Shown: positions 51,101 through 59,955 of the stretch, piece after piece
Position numbering within the stretch: position 1 is the first letter of the stretch
How the letters are laid out: every line of letters begins with the position of its first letter
DNA from: JAKFDI01 sp044508835
GTDB taxonomy: Bacteria > Pseudomonadota > Gammaproteobacteria > Burkholderiales > Burkholderiaceae_C
Direction: 5' to 3'
DNA: 64,000 bases
NCBI GenBank assembly: GCA_044508835.1
Contig: JBIQHD010000014.1
Coordinates: 40,816 to 104,815, forward strand
The notes under the pieces: generated by a model
The model's database searches: none
Told to the model about the DNA's origin: nothing
The model's input: only the letters and a program-made list of their open reading frames with translations
Translations under genes and position numbers: made by a program

Positions 51101-52336
51101 TCAGGCCCGCCAGCGCCAGGCGCGCGCCATCGCCTGCCACGCGGCCTCGGCGTTCGGGTCCTGCTCGCGCACCAGCCGCGCATAGCCGCGCCAGACGACC
51201 CACAGGCTCGAGCCGAGCAGGCCCAGCAGCAGGCCGGACAGCATGATGAGCGCGCGCGAGGGCTTGGACTTGTAGTCGGGCGGCAGGGCCTTGTCGATCT
51301 GCTGCACCGCCGCGCCTTCCTTGGCTTCGTCGAGCTTGGCGGCCTCGAACTGGCGGATCATGGTCTGGAGGATCGCCTCCTGGATCTTCACTTCCCGGGC
51401 GGCGCGGATGTAGTCGATGGCGGCCTCGGGAATGCGCCCGACCGGCAGGTCCAGCGGGCTGCCGCTGCCGGTGCGCTCGGACGACTCCATGCGGGCCAGC
51501 TCGGCGCGCAGGGCGCGCAGTTCGGAGTTGAGGCGGATGACCGCCGGGTTCTGCTCGGTGGCCGTGGTGCGCAGCACCTTCAGCTGCACCTCGCGCTCGG
51601 CGATCAGCGCGCGGATCTGCGCCGCGCCGCCGATCAGGGCCTCCGCCTGCCGGTCGAGCACGATCAGCCCGGACTTCTCCTGCACGCGGCGAAGGTCCTG
51701 CTCGGCCTTGATCAGGTTCTCCTTGGTCTCCGCCATCTGCCGGGAGAAGAACACGCGGCGCTGCTGCGCCTCGGAGACGGCCAGCCGGTCGAGCACGCGC
51801 GTCAGCTCCTCGACGTGCGCATTGGCGAGTTCGGCGGCGAACTGCGGGTCCTCGTCGTCGACGTCGAGGTTGATGATGCCGCTTTTCTTCTCGGCCGCGA
51901 CCTTCACGTACCTGGGCAGCGTCTTGCGCAGCGCCTCGAAGTTCTTGACCTCGTAGCGTGCCTGCAGGCCGAAGCGCTGGTCCAGCGCGCGGACGATGCT
52001 GTCGCTCTTGAGCAGCGAGATGTAGAGCTCGTCGGGGGTCTTGCCCGAGATGCCGGCCAGTCCGGCCAGGCCGCCCAGCGAGCCCAGCGCCGCCATGGCG
52101 GCCGCGCCGGCGCCCTGCTGCTGCGAGCCGGGCGGCAGCAGCGCCGTGCGCGCGGTGTAGATCTTGGGCATCGCGAAGGCGACGGCCGTGGCGATCAGCG
52201 TGGCAGCCAGCGTCACCGCGGCCACCAGCCGCTTGCGCTCGCCGATCCAGGTCAGCAGGTCGACGAGGCTGATTTCGGGGCCGTCGTCCTCGATGTCCTC
52301 GACGGGCGGCAGGCCCGGGTTCTGGGGGGAGGTCAT
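51101..52336 (-). CDS. Wzz-like polysaccharide chain-length determinant
   Basis: A 411-residue inner-membrane polysaccharide copolymerase. Two membrane segments (about 33-56 and 366-386) flank a periplasmic coiled coil with TARTALLPPGSQQQ-type start and KIYTART. The C-terminal tail (RLVREQDPNAEAAWQAMARAW) is cytoplasmic and lacks a tyrosine kinase domain. Its stop faces the dehydratase; 8 nt upstream is the export gene stop, so it is the second gene after the exporter. Sets O-antigen or capsule length. Confidence 0.88.
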   Translation of the reverse strand: MTSPQNPGLPPVEDIEDDGPEISLVDLLTWIGERKRLVAAVTLAATLIATAVAFAMPKIYTARTALLPPGSQQQGAGAAAMAALGSLGGLAGLAGISGKTPDELYISLLKSDSIVRALDQRFGLQARYEVKNFEALRKTLPRYVKVAAEKKSGIINLDVDDEDPQFAAELANAHVEELTRVLDRLAVSEAQQRRVFFSRQMAETKENLIKAEQDLRRVQEKSGLIVLDRQAEALIGGAAQIRALIAEREVQLKVLRTTATEQNPAVIRLNSELRALRAELARMESSERTGSGSPLDLPVGRIPEAAIDYIRAAREVKIQEAILQTMIRQFEAAKLDEAKEGAAVQQIDKALPPDYKSKPSRALIMLSGLLLGLLGSSLWVVWRGYARLVREQDPNAEAAWQAMARAWRWRA

Positions 52337-52344
52337 GCGTGCGC

Positions 52345-54963
52345 TCAATCGTTCTTGATGGCGTTGATCGCCGCGATGCCCAGGCCGAACTGCGAGAAGA
52401 TCTGCGACCAGTCCTTCAGGTTGCGCACCAGGGCGCGGCCCCAGGTCTCGTAGTCGAGCTGGCTCGGCACGATCACGGCGTCGCCGGGCTGCAGCACCTG
52501 CGAGTCGACGCCGCCGTAGCCGAAGAACCCGCGCTGGTCGTTCGCATGCGTCACCGTGCCGTCGGCGCGCAGGATGAACATGTTCTCCGGCTCGGCGCCG
52601 ATGTCCAGGCCGGCCAGCCGCACGTAGTCGCCGACCGTGCGGCCCGATTTCCAGAGGAAGGCGTTGCTGTTCACCACCGCGCCGGCCACCGTCACGAAGC
52701 CCGGCCGCGCCGGCACGCTGATGCGGTCGCCGTGCTCCAGCGGCACGTCGGGCAGGGCGTCGAGCGTCTGGATGCCGGGGTTCAGCTCGAGCGCGATGCG
52801 GCCGTTGGGCTCCATGCGCGACAGCCGCGCGATCTGCGCCTGGGTGGCGGCGCTGCTCGCGACGGTGCCTCGGTCGTCGCGGTTGGCGGCGTCGCGCGCG
52901 GCCTGCGTGGCCGACAGCGCCTCCAGGCGCGCCAGGGCGGTGGTCAGGTTCTCGCGCTGGCGCCGGCGCGTCTGCTCGCGGCTGAACTCGAGCCCGTAGG
53001 CGTAGGCCTGGGGCGTCAGGCCGCCGGCGCGCAAGATCAGGCTGCGCAGGGTCTCGCCGGCTTCGAGCTGGTAGACGCCGGGCGCGGTCACCTCGCCCTC
53101 GAGCGAGACCAGCCGCGTCTGGCGCGCCACCGGCACGCGCACGTCCTTCTGGCTGTAGACGGTGACCACGTCGCCCGGCAGCAGCTCGAGGTTCTGCGAC
53201 GGGTCGCCCTGCAGCACGGCGCGGCCGAGGTTGAAGGGGATGATCTGCGTGCGCAGCTCCTGGCGGTTCAGTCGCTCGATGACGGCGTAGTCCCAGTTGA
53301 GCTCGTCGAACAGCGGGCCGGGCGCCCGGCGGCGCTCGTCGTCGTCGAAGCGGCGGTCGATGCCGGCCGTGCCGCCGTTGCGCGAGGACTCGCGCGTGCG
53401 TTCGCCGCGCGGGTCGTCGCGCCGGTCGGCGCGTGCGCCGGACAGGCGGGCGTCGGCATAGGCGCGCTCACGCTCGCGTTCGCGCTCGGTGCGCGGCAGG
53501 CCGGTGTCCTCGCCGCCGCGCTCGTAGGCGCCGTCGCGCAGGGGATTGCCGGCATCGCGCTCGCCGCGGGCGAAGCGCGCCACGCCGTCGCCGCGCGGCT
53601 CGACGTCGTCCTCGATCACCTGCACCAGCAGGTTCTTGCGGCGGTAGAAGTCGGGCGAGATCAGGGCTTCCTTGTCCGGAATGAGATCGGTGATGCGCAT
53701 GCCGGGGCGGTGCGGATAGCGCAGCGGCTGCGCCACGTGGCCGCGCAGCGTCACCGCGTTGGCGAACTGCGGCGAGATCGCCAGCAGCGTCAGCACGTCG
53801 CCGTCGCGCAGCGTCTTGGCCTGCCCGGCGGGGTCGAGGCGGAACTCCTCGACGTAGCGCGCCGCCTGCTGGCTCGGGTCGATGCGCTCGAGCTGCACGC
53901 GGTTCGGGTTGGCGAGCACCGGCGCGCCGCCGGCGTAGCGCAGCACGTCGCCGGCCGGCTCCTCGGCCTGCTTCAGCTCGTAGACCGCCGGCGTGTCGAT
54001 GGCGCCGTTGATCGCCACCTGCGGGCCCACGGGGTAGAACACCACCACGTCGCCGTTGGCGATCTGCAGGTCCTTCGACTTGTCGCCGCGCACCAGGAAG
54101 TCGTAGATGTCCAGGTCGGCGACGACCTTGCCGTCGCGGCGCAGGCTGACGCGCCGCATCGAGCCGGTGGGCGAGGGCCCGCCCGCGGCCACCACCGCCG
54201 ACAGCAGCGTCGACTGGCTGGGCAGGGTGTAGGCGCCCGGCCACTGCGCCGGGCCGACGACGAAGACCCGGGTCCAGCGCAGCTGGCCGAGCGTGACGTT
54301 GAGATTGAAGTTGGTGAACAGCCGGCCGATCTGCGCGCGCAGGTGCGATTCGAGCTCCGAGGCCTTGATCCCCGCCACGCTGAAGGTGCCCACGCGCGGC
54401 AGGCTGACCTGCCCGTTGCGGTCCACCGTCGCGCGGTAGTCGACGTCGATCGAGCCCCAGGCGCGGATCAGCAGCTCGTCGCCCGGCCCCACCACGTAGT
54501 CGCCGGACACCGGCACGCTGTGCAGCGCGTCGACCGGGTCCGGCGCCGAGGCGAAGAACCGGGCGCCGAACACCGGCAGCAGGCGGCCCGTGGCGTTCGC
54601 GACGAACTTCTGGAACTCGCTCGGCGCGGGCGGCGGGCGGTCGATGCGGCGCATCGGCCGGTTCTCCTGCGCCTCGATGCGGTGGTCCCGCTGCAGGGCC
54701 GTGCCGAAGGGGCTGGCGCTGCCGGACGACCGGATCGACGGCGGGTCGAACTGGTTCGACGTTCCCGACCCCAGGCCCAGGCCCGGCTGCATGCCGTAGC
54801 CGGACGATGACGACGGCTGCTGCGACTGGGGCTGCTGCGTCGTGCCGTAGCCGGGATAGCCGGACCCGCCGAACGGGTTGCGCGACGGGTCGGTCGACTG
54901 GGCGGACGCGGCGCCGAGGCACAGTCCCAGGACGGCGAGGACGAAGAGATGGCGCATGCTCAT
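52345..54963 (-). CDS. Polysaccharide export outer-membrane protein (Wza-like) with SLBB domains
   Basis: An 872-residue exporter, about twice Wza. A signal peptide (MSMRHLFVLAVLGLCLGAASAQ) without a lipobox precedes a Gly/Ser/Gln-rich spacer, a Poly_export domain (GDYVVGPGDELLIRAWG) and several SLBB repeats (GPAQWPGAYTLP, GAIDTPAVYELK, GEVTAPGVYQLE, GAVVNSNAFLW). Between repeats (about 455-548) lies a charged, Arg/Glu/Asp-rich insert that is likely disordered. Paired with the Wzz-like gene 8 nt downstream. The rest of a capsule or exopolysaccharide locus is not in the window. Confidence 0.87.
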   Translation of the reverse strand: MSMRHLFVLAVLGLCLGAASAQSTDPSRNPFGGSGYPGYGTTQQPQSQQPSSSSGYGMQPGLGLGSGTSNQFDPPSIRSSGSASPFGTALQRDHRIEAQENRPMRRIDRPPPAPSEFQKFVANATGRLLPVFGARFFASAPDPVDALHSVPVSGDYVVGPGDELLIRAWGSIDVDYRATVDRNGQVSLPRVGTFSVAGIKASELESHLRAQIGRLFTNFNLNVTLGQLRWTRVFVVGPAQWPGAYTLPSQSTLLSAVVAAGGPSPTGSMRRVSLRRDGKVVADLDIYDFLVRGDKSKDLQIANGDVVVFYPVGPQVAINGAIDTPAVYELKQAEEPAGDVLRYAGGAPVLANPNRVQLERIDPSQQAARYVEEFRLDPAGQAKTLRDGDVLTLLAISPQFANAVTLRGHVAQPLRYPHRPGMRITDLIPDKEALISPDFYRRKNLLVQVIEDDVEPRGDGVARFARGERDAGNPLRDGAYERGGEDTGLPRTERERERERAYADARLSGARADRRDDPRGERTRESSRNGGTAGIDRRFDDDERRRAPGPLFDELNWDYAVIERLNRQELRTQIIPFNLGRAVLQGDPSQNLELLPGDVVTVYSQKDVRVPVARQTRLVSLEGEVTAPGVYQLEAGETLRSLILRAGGLTPQAYAYGLEFSREQTRRRQRENLTTALARLEALSATQAARDAANRDDRGTVASSAATQAQIARLSRMEPNGRIALELNPGIQTLDALPDVPLEHGDRISVPARPGFVTVAGAVVNSNAFLWKSGRTVGDYVRLAGLDIGAEPENMFILRADGTVTHANDQRGFFGYGGVDSQVLQPGDAVIVPSQLDYETWGRALVRNLKDWSQIFSQFGLGIAAINAIKND

Positions 54964-55153
54964 GCGAAGGGCGACGCGGTTGGAGTGCGTGGTTCGATCG
55001 AGGCCGGGCCGCGGGCGCGCGCGGCAGCGCGGGCAGGCAAGCGCCCGCATCCTGTGCCCAAGGGGATTCCCGCGATGCAAGGCGGCCGGCCGGCTCGGCA
55101 AGGCAGCGATGGTACTGGATGGGGATGGTGCGCCCGCCCCGGATGCGGCCCGG

Positions 55154-55179
55154 CGGGCCGCCCTGGCGGGCCGCCCTGG
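55154..55179. repeat. 13-bp tandem repeat (two copies)
   Basis: CGGGCCGCCCTGG occurs twice without a gap, followed by a partial third CGGGC. It lies in the 297-nt space between the export gene and the cytochrome c' gene; no gene was seen there. Confidence 0.6.
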
Positions 55180-55260
55180 CGGGCGGCGGCGGGCGATCCG
55201 TGGCAGGCGGCACGAAAAGCGCGCCGCCGGATGCAGCGGCGGGTGGCCGGGGGTGGCGCG

Positions 55261-55719
55261 TCAGTCGGTGCGGTAGCTGTCGTGGCAGGCCTTGCAGCTG
55301 CGTGCCGCGCCGCCGAAGGCGGCCTTCAGGTTGTCCAGGCTGCCGGTCTTGGCGGCGGCGTTGAGCTTGGCCACCTCCTGCTGCATCTTCGTGGCGGCCG
55401 CCCGGAACTTGTCGGCCTCGGACCAGATTTCGGGCCTGGCGCGGGTCTCGCCCAGATCGGTCCCGCTGCCGAAGGCCGCGAACGGCAGGTGCGAGGCGAC
55501 GGCCACGAGCTCGGCGTTCTCGCTGGCCGCCTTGGCGTCGAAGGGCATGCGGCCGTTCGCCATGGCGCCCAGGCGGCCGAAGTGCGTGCCCATCACGGTG
55601 AACGCGGCCTTGCGGTACTTGATCGCGTCTTCGGGCTTCGCGAACTGCGCGGCGGCCGGCAGCGCGGTCGCCGCGCCGAGGACCGCGGCGGCGACCAGGA
55701 ACATCTTCTTCATTCTCAT
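55261..55719 (-). CDS. Cytochrome c' (periplasmic)
   Basis: A 152-residue class II cytochrome c. Signal peptide MRMKKMFLVAAAVLGAATA..., mature start QFAKPEDAIKYRKAAF, and the C-terminal haem motif RSCKACHDSYR. Cytochromes c' bind NO and may protect against nitrosative stress. GGAG lies 10 nt before the ATG at 55719. Divergent from a cytochrome b561 gene across 183 nt, a common pairing, so b561 could be its electron donor. Confidence 0.93.
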   Translation of the reverse strand: MRMKKMFLVAAAVLGAATALPAAAQFAKPEDAIKYRKAAFTVMGTHFGRLGAMANGRMPFDAKAASENAELVAVASHLPFAAFGSGTDLGETRARPEIWSEADKFRAAATKMQQEVAKLNAAAKTGSLDNLKAAFGGAARSCKACHDSYRTD

Positions 55720-55902
55720 TCGGGGGTTTCTCCGGAGGGCAGGGTTGAGGGCGGCGGTGCCGGCTGTCCCGCAGGCACGCCGCCGGTGTACGTCGAGCCG
55801 GCGGAGCTTATTCCGTCGGCGCGGGCGCCTGCCGGCCGGGGTTCGGCGCCGGGGCCTTTGCGGTTATGGTTGCAGCCACGACGGACCACGCCCCCGCGCC
55901 CG

Positions 55903-56580
55903 ATGACCGACCCGCTGATACCCCTGCGCATCTGGGACCTGCCCACCCGGTTGTTCCATTGGGCGCTGGCGGTGTGCGTGCTGGGCGCGGTGCTGAGCGC
56001 CAAGATCGGCGGCGACGCCATGGTGTGGCACCTGCGGCTCGGCTATGCGGTGCTGGCGCTGCTGGGCTTCAGGCTGCTGTGGGGCTTCGTCGGCGGGCGC
56101 TGGTCGCGCTTCTCCGCGTTCGTCTACGCGCCCTCGACCGTGTGGCGCTACCTGCGCGGGCGCCACGGGGCGCACGAATTCCTCGACGTCGGCCACAGCC
56201 CGCTGGGCGCGCTCTCGGTGTTCGCGCTGCTCGGGATCCTCGCGCTGCAGGCCGGCACGGGCCTGTTCGCCGACGACGAGATCGCCACCACCGGGCCGCT
56301 GGCCGCCCAGGTGAGCAGCGCCACGAGCCTCGCGCTCACGCGCTGGCACAAGGGCTGGGGCCAGGGGCTGGTGATCGGGCTCGTGCTGCTGCACCTGGCA
56401 GCGATCGCCGTCTACGCGCTGCGCCGGCGCGGCCTGGTCGCCCCGATGGTCGTGGGCGACAAGCGCCTGCCCGCGCACGTGCCCGCCTCGGCCGACCACG
56501 CCGGCTCGCGCCTCCTGGCGCTGGTGCTGCTGGCCGGCTGCGCCGCCGCCGTGGCGTGGCTGGTGAACCCCGGCGGATGA
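55903..56580 (+). CDS. Cytochrome b561-type membrane protein
   Basis: A 225-residue membrane cytochrome b with four helices. WDLPTRLFHWALAVCVLGAVLS holds a haem-ligand histidine and the helices at about 120-140 and 160-180 carry the others (RWHKGWGQGLV; LVLLHLAAIAVY). Predicted to pass electrons from quinol to periplasmic partners, probably the divergent cytochrome c'. Start at 55903. Confidence 0.87.
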   Translation: MTDPLIPLRIWDLPTRLFHWALAVCVLGAVLSAKIGGDAMVWHLRLGYAVLALLGFRLLWGFVGGRWSRFSAFVYAPSTVWRYLRGRHGAHEFLDVGHSPLGALSVFALLGILALQAGTGLFADDEIATTGPLAAQVSSATSLALTRWHKGWGQGLVIGLVLLHLAAIAVYALRRRGLVAPMVVGDKRLPAHVPASADHAGSRLLALVLLAGCAAAVAWLVNPGG

Positions 56581-56626
56581 TGGTGCGCCTGCGCCGCGAG
56601 GGAAACCGCCCGATGGAACTGTGCTG

Positions 56627-57136
56627 ATGGATCTGCCGGACATCCAGATCATCCCGGTCGACCGCCCCGAGTCCATCGCGCTGGTGCGCGAGCTGTTCAG
56701 CGAATACGCGGCGAGCCTCGGCATCGACCTGTGCTTCCAGAACTTCGAGGAGGAGCTCGCGACGCTGCCCGGCGAATACGCCGTGCCGCGCGGGGTGCTG
56801 CTGCTCGCGCTGGTCGACGGGGCGCCCGCGGGCTGCGTCGCCATGCGCCCGCTGCCCGATGCCGACGACCCCAACGCCTGCGAGATGAAGCGCCTGTACG
56901 TGCGCCCCGCGTTCCGCCGCTTCGGGCTCGGCCGCCGGCTGGCCGAGGCTCTGCTGGACGAAGGCATGCGCGCGGGCTACTCGGCGATGTTCCTCGACAC
57001 GCTCGACGAGATGGAGGCCGCGCGCGAGCTGTACGCCTCGCTCGGCTTCGAGGAGGTGCCGCCCTACTACTACAACCCGATTCCGGGCGCGCACTACCTG
57101 CGGGCCCCGCTGAACCGGGGCAACAGCCGGCTCTGA
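56627..57136 (+). CDS. GNAT-family N-acetyltransferase
   Basis: A 169-residue acetyltransferase with the acetyl-CoA motif LYVRPAFRRFGLGRRLAEALLDEG and C-terminal AARELYASLGFEEVPPYYYNP. ATG at 56627 is chosen over a GTG six nucleotides earlier. Complete fold, unlike the remnant at 6893. Substrate unknown; this subgroup includes amino-acid and polyamine acetyltransferases. Confidence 0.85.
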   Translation: MDLPDIQIIPVDRPESIALVRELFSEYAASLGIDLCFQNFEEELATLPGEYAVPRGVLLLALVDGAPAGCVAMRPLPDADDPNACEMKRLYVRPAFRRFGLGRRLAEALLDEGMRAGYSAMFLDTLDEMEAARELYASLGFEEVPPYYYNPIPGAHYLRAPLNRGNSRL

Positions 57137-57227
57137 CGGCAGGGCCGGGAGCGCGCGTGATTTCGAGCATGGCGGCGACGCTCCCGACTGTCATCATGCG
57201 CAGGCCATGCGAAGCAAGGGAGCCGCG

Positions 57228-58037
57228 ATGAACGCCTTCGAACACCTGCTCCGGTCCGCCGGCGCGCACCCGCCGGTAGGCACCTGGATCATGTCGGCCA
57301 GCCCGCTCGTGGCCGAAGCGCTCGGCTGCGCCGGTTTCGACTGGGCGGTGGTCGACATGGAGCACGCCCCCATCGACATGATGGAAGTCGTGCACCTGCT
57401 GCAGGCCATGGCCGGCACCCGCACGCTGCCCGTGGTGCGCGTGGCGTGGAACGACGCCGTCCTGGTCAAGCGCGTGCTCGATGCGGGCGCGACCACGGTG
57501 ATGTTCCCCTTCGTGCAGGATGCCGCCGAGGCGGCGCGCGCGGTGGCGTCCACGCGCTACCCGCCCGGCGGCGTGCGCGGCATGGCCGGCATGAGCCGCG
57601 GCTCGCGCTACGGCACCACACCGAACTACCTGCAGGACGCCAACCGGCACATGGGCGTGATCGTGCAGCTCGAAACGCCGCAGGCGCTGGCCGGCATCGA
57701 GGCGATCGCCGCCGTCGACGGCGTCGATGCCGTCTTCCTCGGCCCCGCCGACCTCTCGGCCGCCATGGGCCACCCGGGGCAGCTGATGCATCCGCAGGTG
57801 ATGGAGGCGATGGCGCGCGCCGTGCAGCGCTGCAAGAGCGCCGGCACGCCGGTCGGCACCGTCGGCGGCACGCCCGAGCAGGTCGCGCAGTACCGTGCGG
57901 CCGGGTTCGACTTCGTCGCCATCGCGTCCGACCTCGGCCTGATGATGCACGCCGCCCGCCTGGCGATCGGCGCGCTGCGCACGCAGGACGGCGAGCACGT
58001 GCACACGCTGGCCGGCGGCACGCGCTCGGGCCACTGA
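57228..58037 (+). CDS. HpcH/HpaI-family aldolase
   Basis: A 269-residue class II aldolase that cleaves 2-keto-3-deoxy sugar acids or 4-hydroxy-2-oxo acids to pyruvate plus an aldehyde. Metal-site and substrate motifs: FDWAVVDMEHAPID, VIVQLETPQALAGIEAIA and VFLGPADLSAAMG. The ATG at 57228 has AAGGGAG upstream. First of three sugar-acid genes (aldolase, epimerase, lactonase) on the same strand; it may use the acid from the lactonase, though no dehydratase is visible. Confidence 0.87.
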   Translation: MNAFEHLLRSAGAHPPVGTWIMSASPLVAEALGCAGFDWAVVDMEHAPIDMMEVVHLLQAMAGTRTLPVVRVAWNDAVLVKRVLDAGATTVMFPFVQDAAEAARAVASTRYPPGGVRGMAGMSRGSRYGTTPNYLQDANRHMGVIVQLETPQALAGIEAIAAVDGVDAVFLGPADLSAAMGHPGQLMHPQVMEAMARAVQRCKSAGTPVGTVGGTPEQVAQYRAAGFDFVAIASDLGLMMHAARLAIGALRTQDGEHVHTLAGGTRSGH

Positions 58038-58077
58038 TTCCCTCACGCCGTCTGCCTTTCTTTCCCACGGGAGCGCC

Positions 58078-58950
58078 ATGACCGCCACCTTGCCCGCCGC
58101 GGCCGCCGGCACCTGCGAACTGCACGCGGGGGCCCTGCGCCTGGCGCTGCGCGCCGACCTCGGCGGCTCGATCGCCGGCCTCTGGCATGGCGACACGCCG
58201 GTGCTGCGGTCGACCGAGCCCGCGCTGCTCGCCGACGCGCGCGACGCGGCCTCCTACCCGCTCGTGCCCTACTCGAACCGCATCGGCCTGTGCCGCTTCC
58301 GCTTTCGCGGCCGCGACTACACCACCGAGCGCAACTTCAACGACGGACCGCACTCGCTGCACGGCGTCGGCTGGATGCGCCCGTGGCAGGTGGCCTCGAA
58401 CAGCGCCGTCGACGTGGTGCTGACGATGCGGCACGCGCCCGACGCCCACTGGCCCTTCGCCTTCGAGGCGCGGCAGTTCTTCGCGCTCACCCCGCAGTCG
58501 CTCACGCTGCAGATGCAGGTCACCAACACCGGCGAGGTGGCGCAGCCGGTGGGCCTCGGCTGGCATCCGTACTTTCCGCGGCGCGCCCGCAGCCGGCTGC
58601 ATGCCGAGCTGAGCCACCGCTGGGACCACGAGCCCACGCTGCTGCCCACGCGCAAGGTGGCGCAGCCGGGCATCGACGCCGACGTCGCGCACCTCGATTT
58701 CGACCACTGCTTCGAGGGCTGGCGCGGCCCGGTGCGCATCCGCGACGAACGTCTGTCGCTGCAGCTCACGTCGTCGCTGTCCTACCTCGTCGTCTATGCG
58801 CGGCCCGAGCGCGACGTCTTCTGCGTCGAGCCGGTGAGCCACGTCAACAACGCCATCCACATGGCCGATCCGGCGTCGCTCGGCCTGCGCACGCTGGAAC
58901 CGGGCGAGACCTTCGATGCGTGGATGAAGCTCGAGGTCGCGCGGCCTTGA
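58078..58950 (+). CDS. Aldose 1-epimerase
   Basis: A 290-residue mutarotase-like enzyme. Catalytic histidines lie in FNDGPHSLHGVGW and GLGWHPYFPRRA; the acidic partner is in the C-terminal half. The stop overlaps the next start as TTGA. Epimerises an aldose before oxidation. Located between aldolase and SMP-30 lactonase genes. Confidence 0.88.
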   Translation: MTATLPAAAAGTCELHAGALRLALRADLGGSIAGLWHGDTPVLRSTEPALLADARDAASYPLVPYSNRIGLCRFRFRGRDYTTERNFNDGPHSLHGVGWMRPWQVASNSAVDVVLTMRHAPDAHWPFAFEARQFFALTPQSLTLQMQVTNTGEVAQPVGLGWHPYFPRRARSRLHAELSHRWDHEPTLLPTRKVAQPGIDADVAHLDFDHCFEGWRGPVRIRDERLSLQLTSSLSYLVVYARPERDVFCVEPVSHVNNAIHMADPASLGLRTLEPGETFDAWMKLEVARP

Positions 58951-59861
58951 CCCGCCGCCGCCCGATCGACGAGGTGCGGCTGGCGGTCGCGTCGGCGAGC
59001 GACCTCGGCGAGTCGCCGGTGTGGCACCCGGGCGAGCAGGCGCTGTATTCGTGCGACATCGACGGCAGGCGGCTGCAGCGCTTCGATCCGGCCAGCGGCG
59101 CATTGGCGCACTGGCAGTTCGACGCCGAGCCGGCGAGCCTCGCGCCCATGCAGGGCGGCGCCCTGCTGCTGGCGATGCGCGATGGGCTGTGGCGCTTCGA
59201 CCCGGCCACGGGCGTGCGAAGCCCGCTCGCCCCGCCGCCCTACGACCCGCGGACCGAGCGCTTCAACGACGGCAAGTGCGATCCGCAGGGCCGCTTCTGG
59301 GTCGGCACCATCTACGAGCCGCGCGAGCCGGCGCTCGCGTCGCTGCACTGCTTCGGCGGCGGCGTGCTCGAGCGCCGGCTCGGCGGCCTGACCGTCTGCA
59401 ACGGCCTCGCCTGGAGCCCCGACGGACGCACGATGTACTGCAGCGACACCCGCGCGCACGCCGTCTACGCCTTCGATTTCGACGCCGCGAGCGGCGCCAT
59501 CTCGGCGCGCCGCACCTTCGCCGCCTTCGCGCCGCGCGCGCCCGGCCAGCCGCTCGCGGACTACGGCGGCCGCCCCGACGGCGCCGCCGTCGACGCCGAA
59601 GGCTGCTACTGGGTCGCGATGTACGAAGGCGCGCGGCTGCTGCGCCTCTCGCCCGCCGGCGAGATCGTCGAGGAGGTGCCGCTGCCCGTGCGCTGCCCGA
59701 CCATGCCCTGCTTCGGCGGCCCGGCGCTCGACACGCTGTACGTCACCACCGCGCGCGCGAAGCGCCCCGCGGCCGAGCTCGCCGCCGAGCCCTGGGCCGG
59801 CTGCGTGCTGGCGCTGCGCGTCGACGTGCCCGGCCTGCCGGCGAATTTCTGCGCCGATTGA
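58947..59861 (+). CDS. SMP-30/gluconolactonase family protein
   Basis: A 304-residue beta-propeller lactonase. Metal ligands are apparent: Glu22 in DLGESPVWHP, Asn in RFNDGKCDPQGRFWVGT, NGLAWSPDGRTMY and the Asp of GRPDGAAVDAEGCYW. A TTG start at 58947 overlaps the epimerase stop (TTGA); a GTG ten codons later is possible. Hydrolyses an aldonolactone to the acid, following aldose epimerisation and oxidation. Confidence 0.88.
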   Translation: MTRRRPIDEVRLAVASASDLGESPVWHPGEQALYSCDIDGRRLQRFDPASGALAHWQFDAEPASLAPMQGGALLLAMRDGLWRFDPATGVRSPLAPPPYDPRTERFNDGKCDPQGRFWVGTIYEPREPALASLHCFGGGVLERRLGGLTVCNGLAWSPDGRTMYCSDTRAHAVYAFDFDAASGAISARRTFAAFAPRAPGQPLADYGGRPDGAAVDAEGCYWVAMYEGARLLRLSPAGEIVEEVPLPVRCPTMPCFGGPALDTLYVTTARAKRPAAELAAEPWAGCVLALRVDVPGLPANFCAD

Positions 59862-59913
59862 GCCGCAGCCGGGCGGCTGCGGGATTGACGCGAGACCGGT
59901 ACGGGTTACCTCG

Positions 59914-59919
59914 TATAAT
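59914..59919 (+). promoter_or_regulatory. Candidate -10 element of the atp operon
   Basis: A perfect TATAAT lies 37 nt before the atpI ATG. A TTGACG hexamer is present but 23 bp upstream, too far for a standard -35, so only the -10 is claimed. Confidence 0.5.
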
Positions 59920-59955
59920 CCCGCGGCTTTGCCCAGATCGACTGTGCCAGCGGCC

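Noticed and set aside
59885..59919. TTGACG plus TATAAT as a complete sigma-70 promoter for the atp operon
   Set aside because: The two hexamers are 23 bp apart, outside the normal 15-19 bp spacing; only the -10 was kept.
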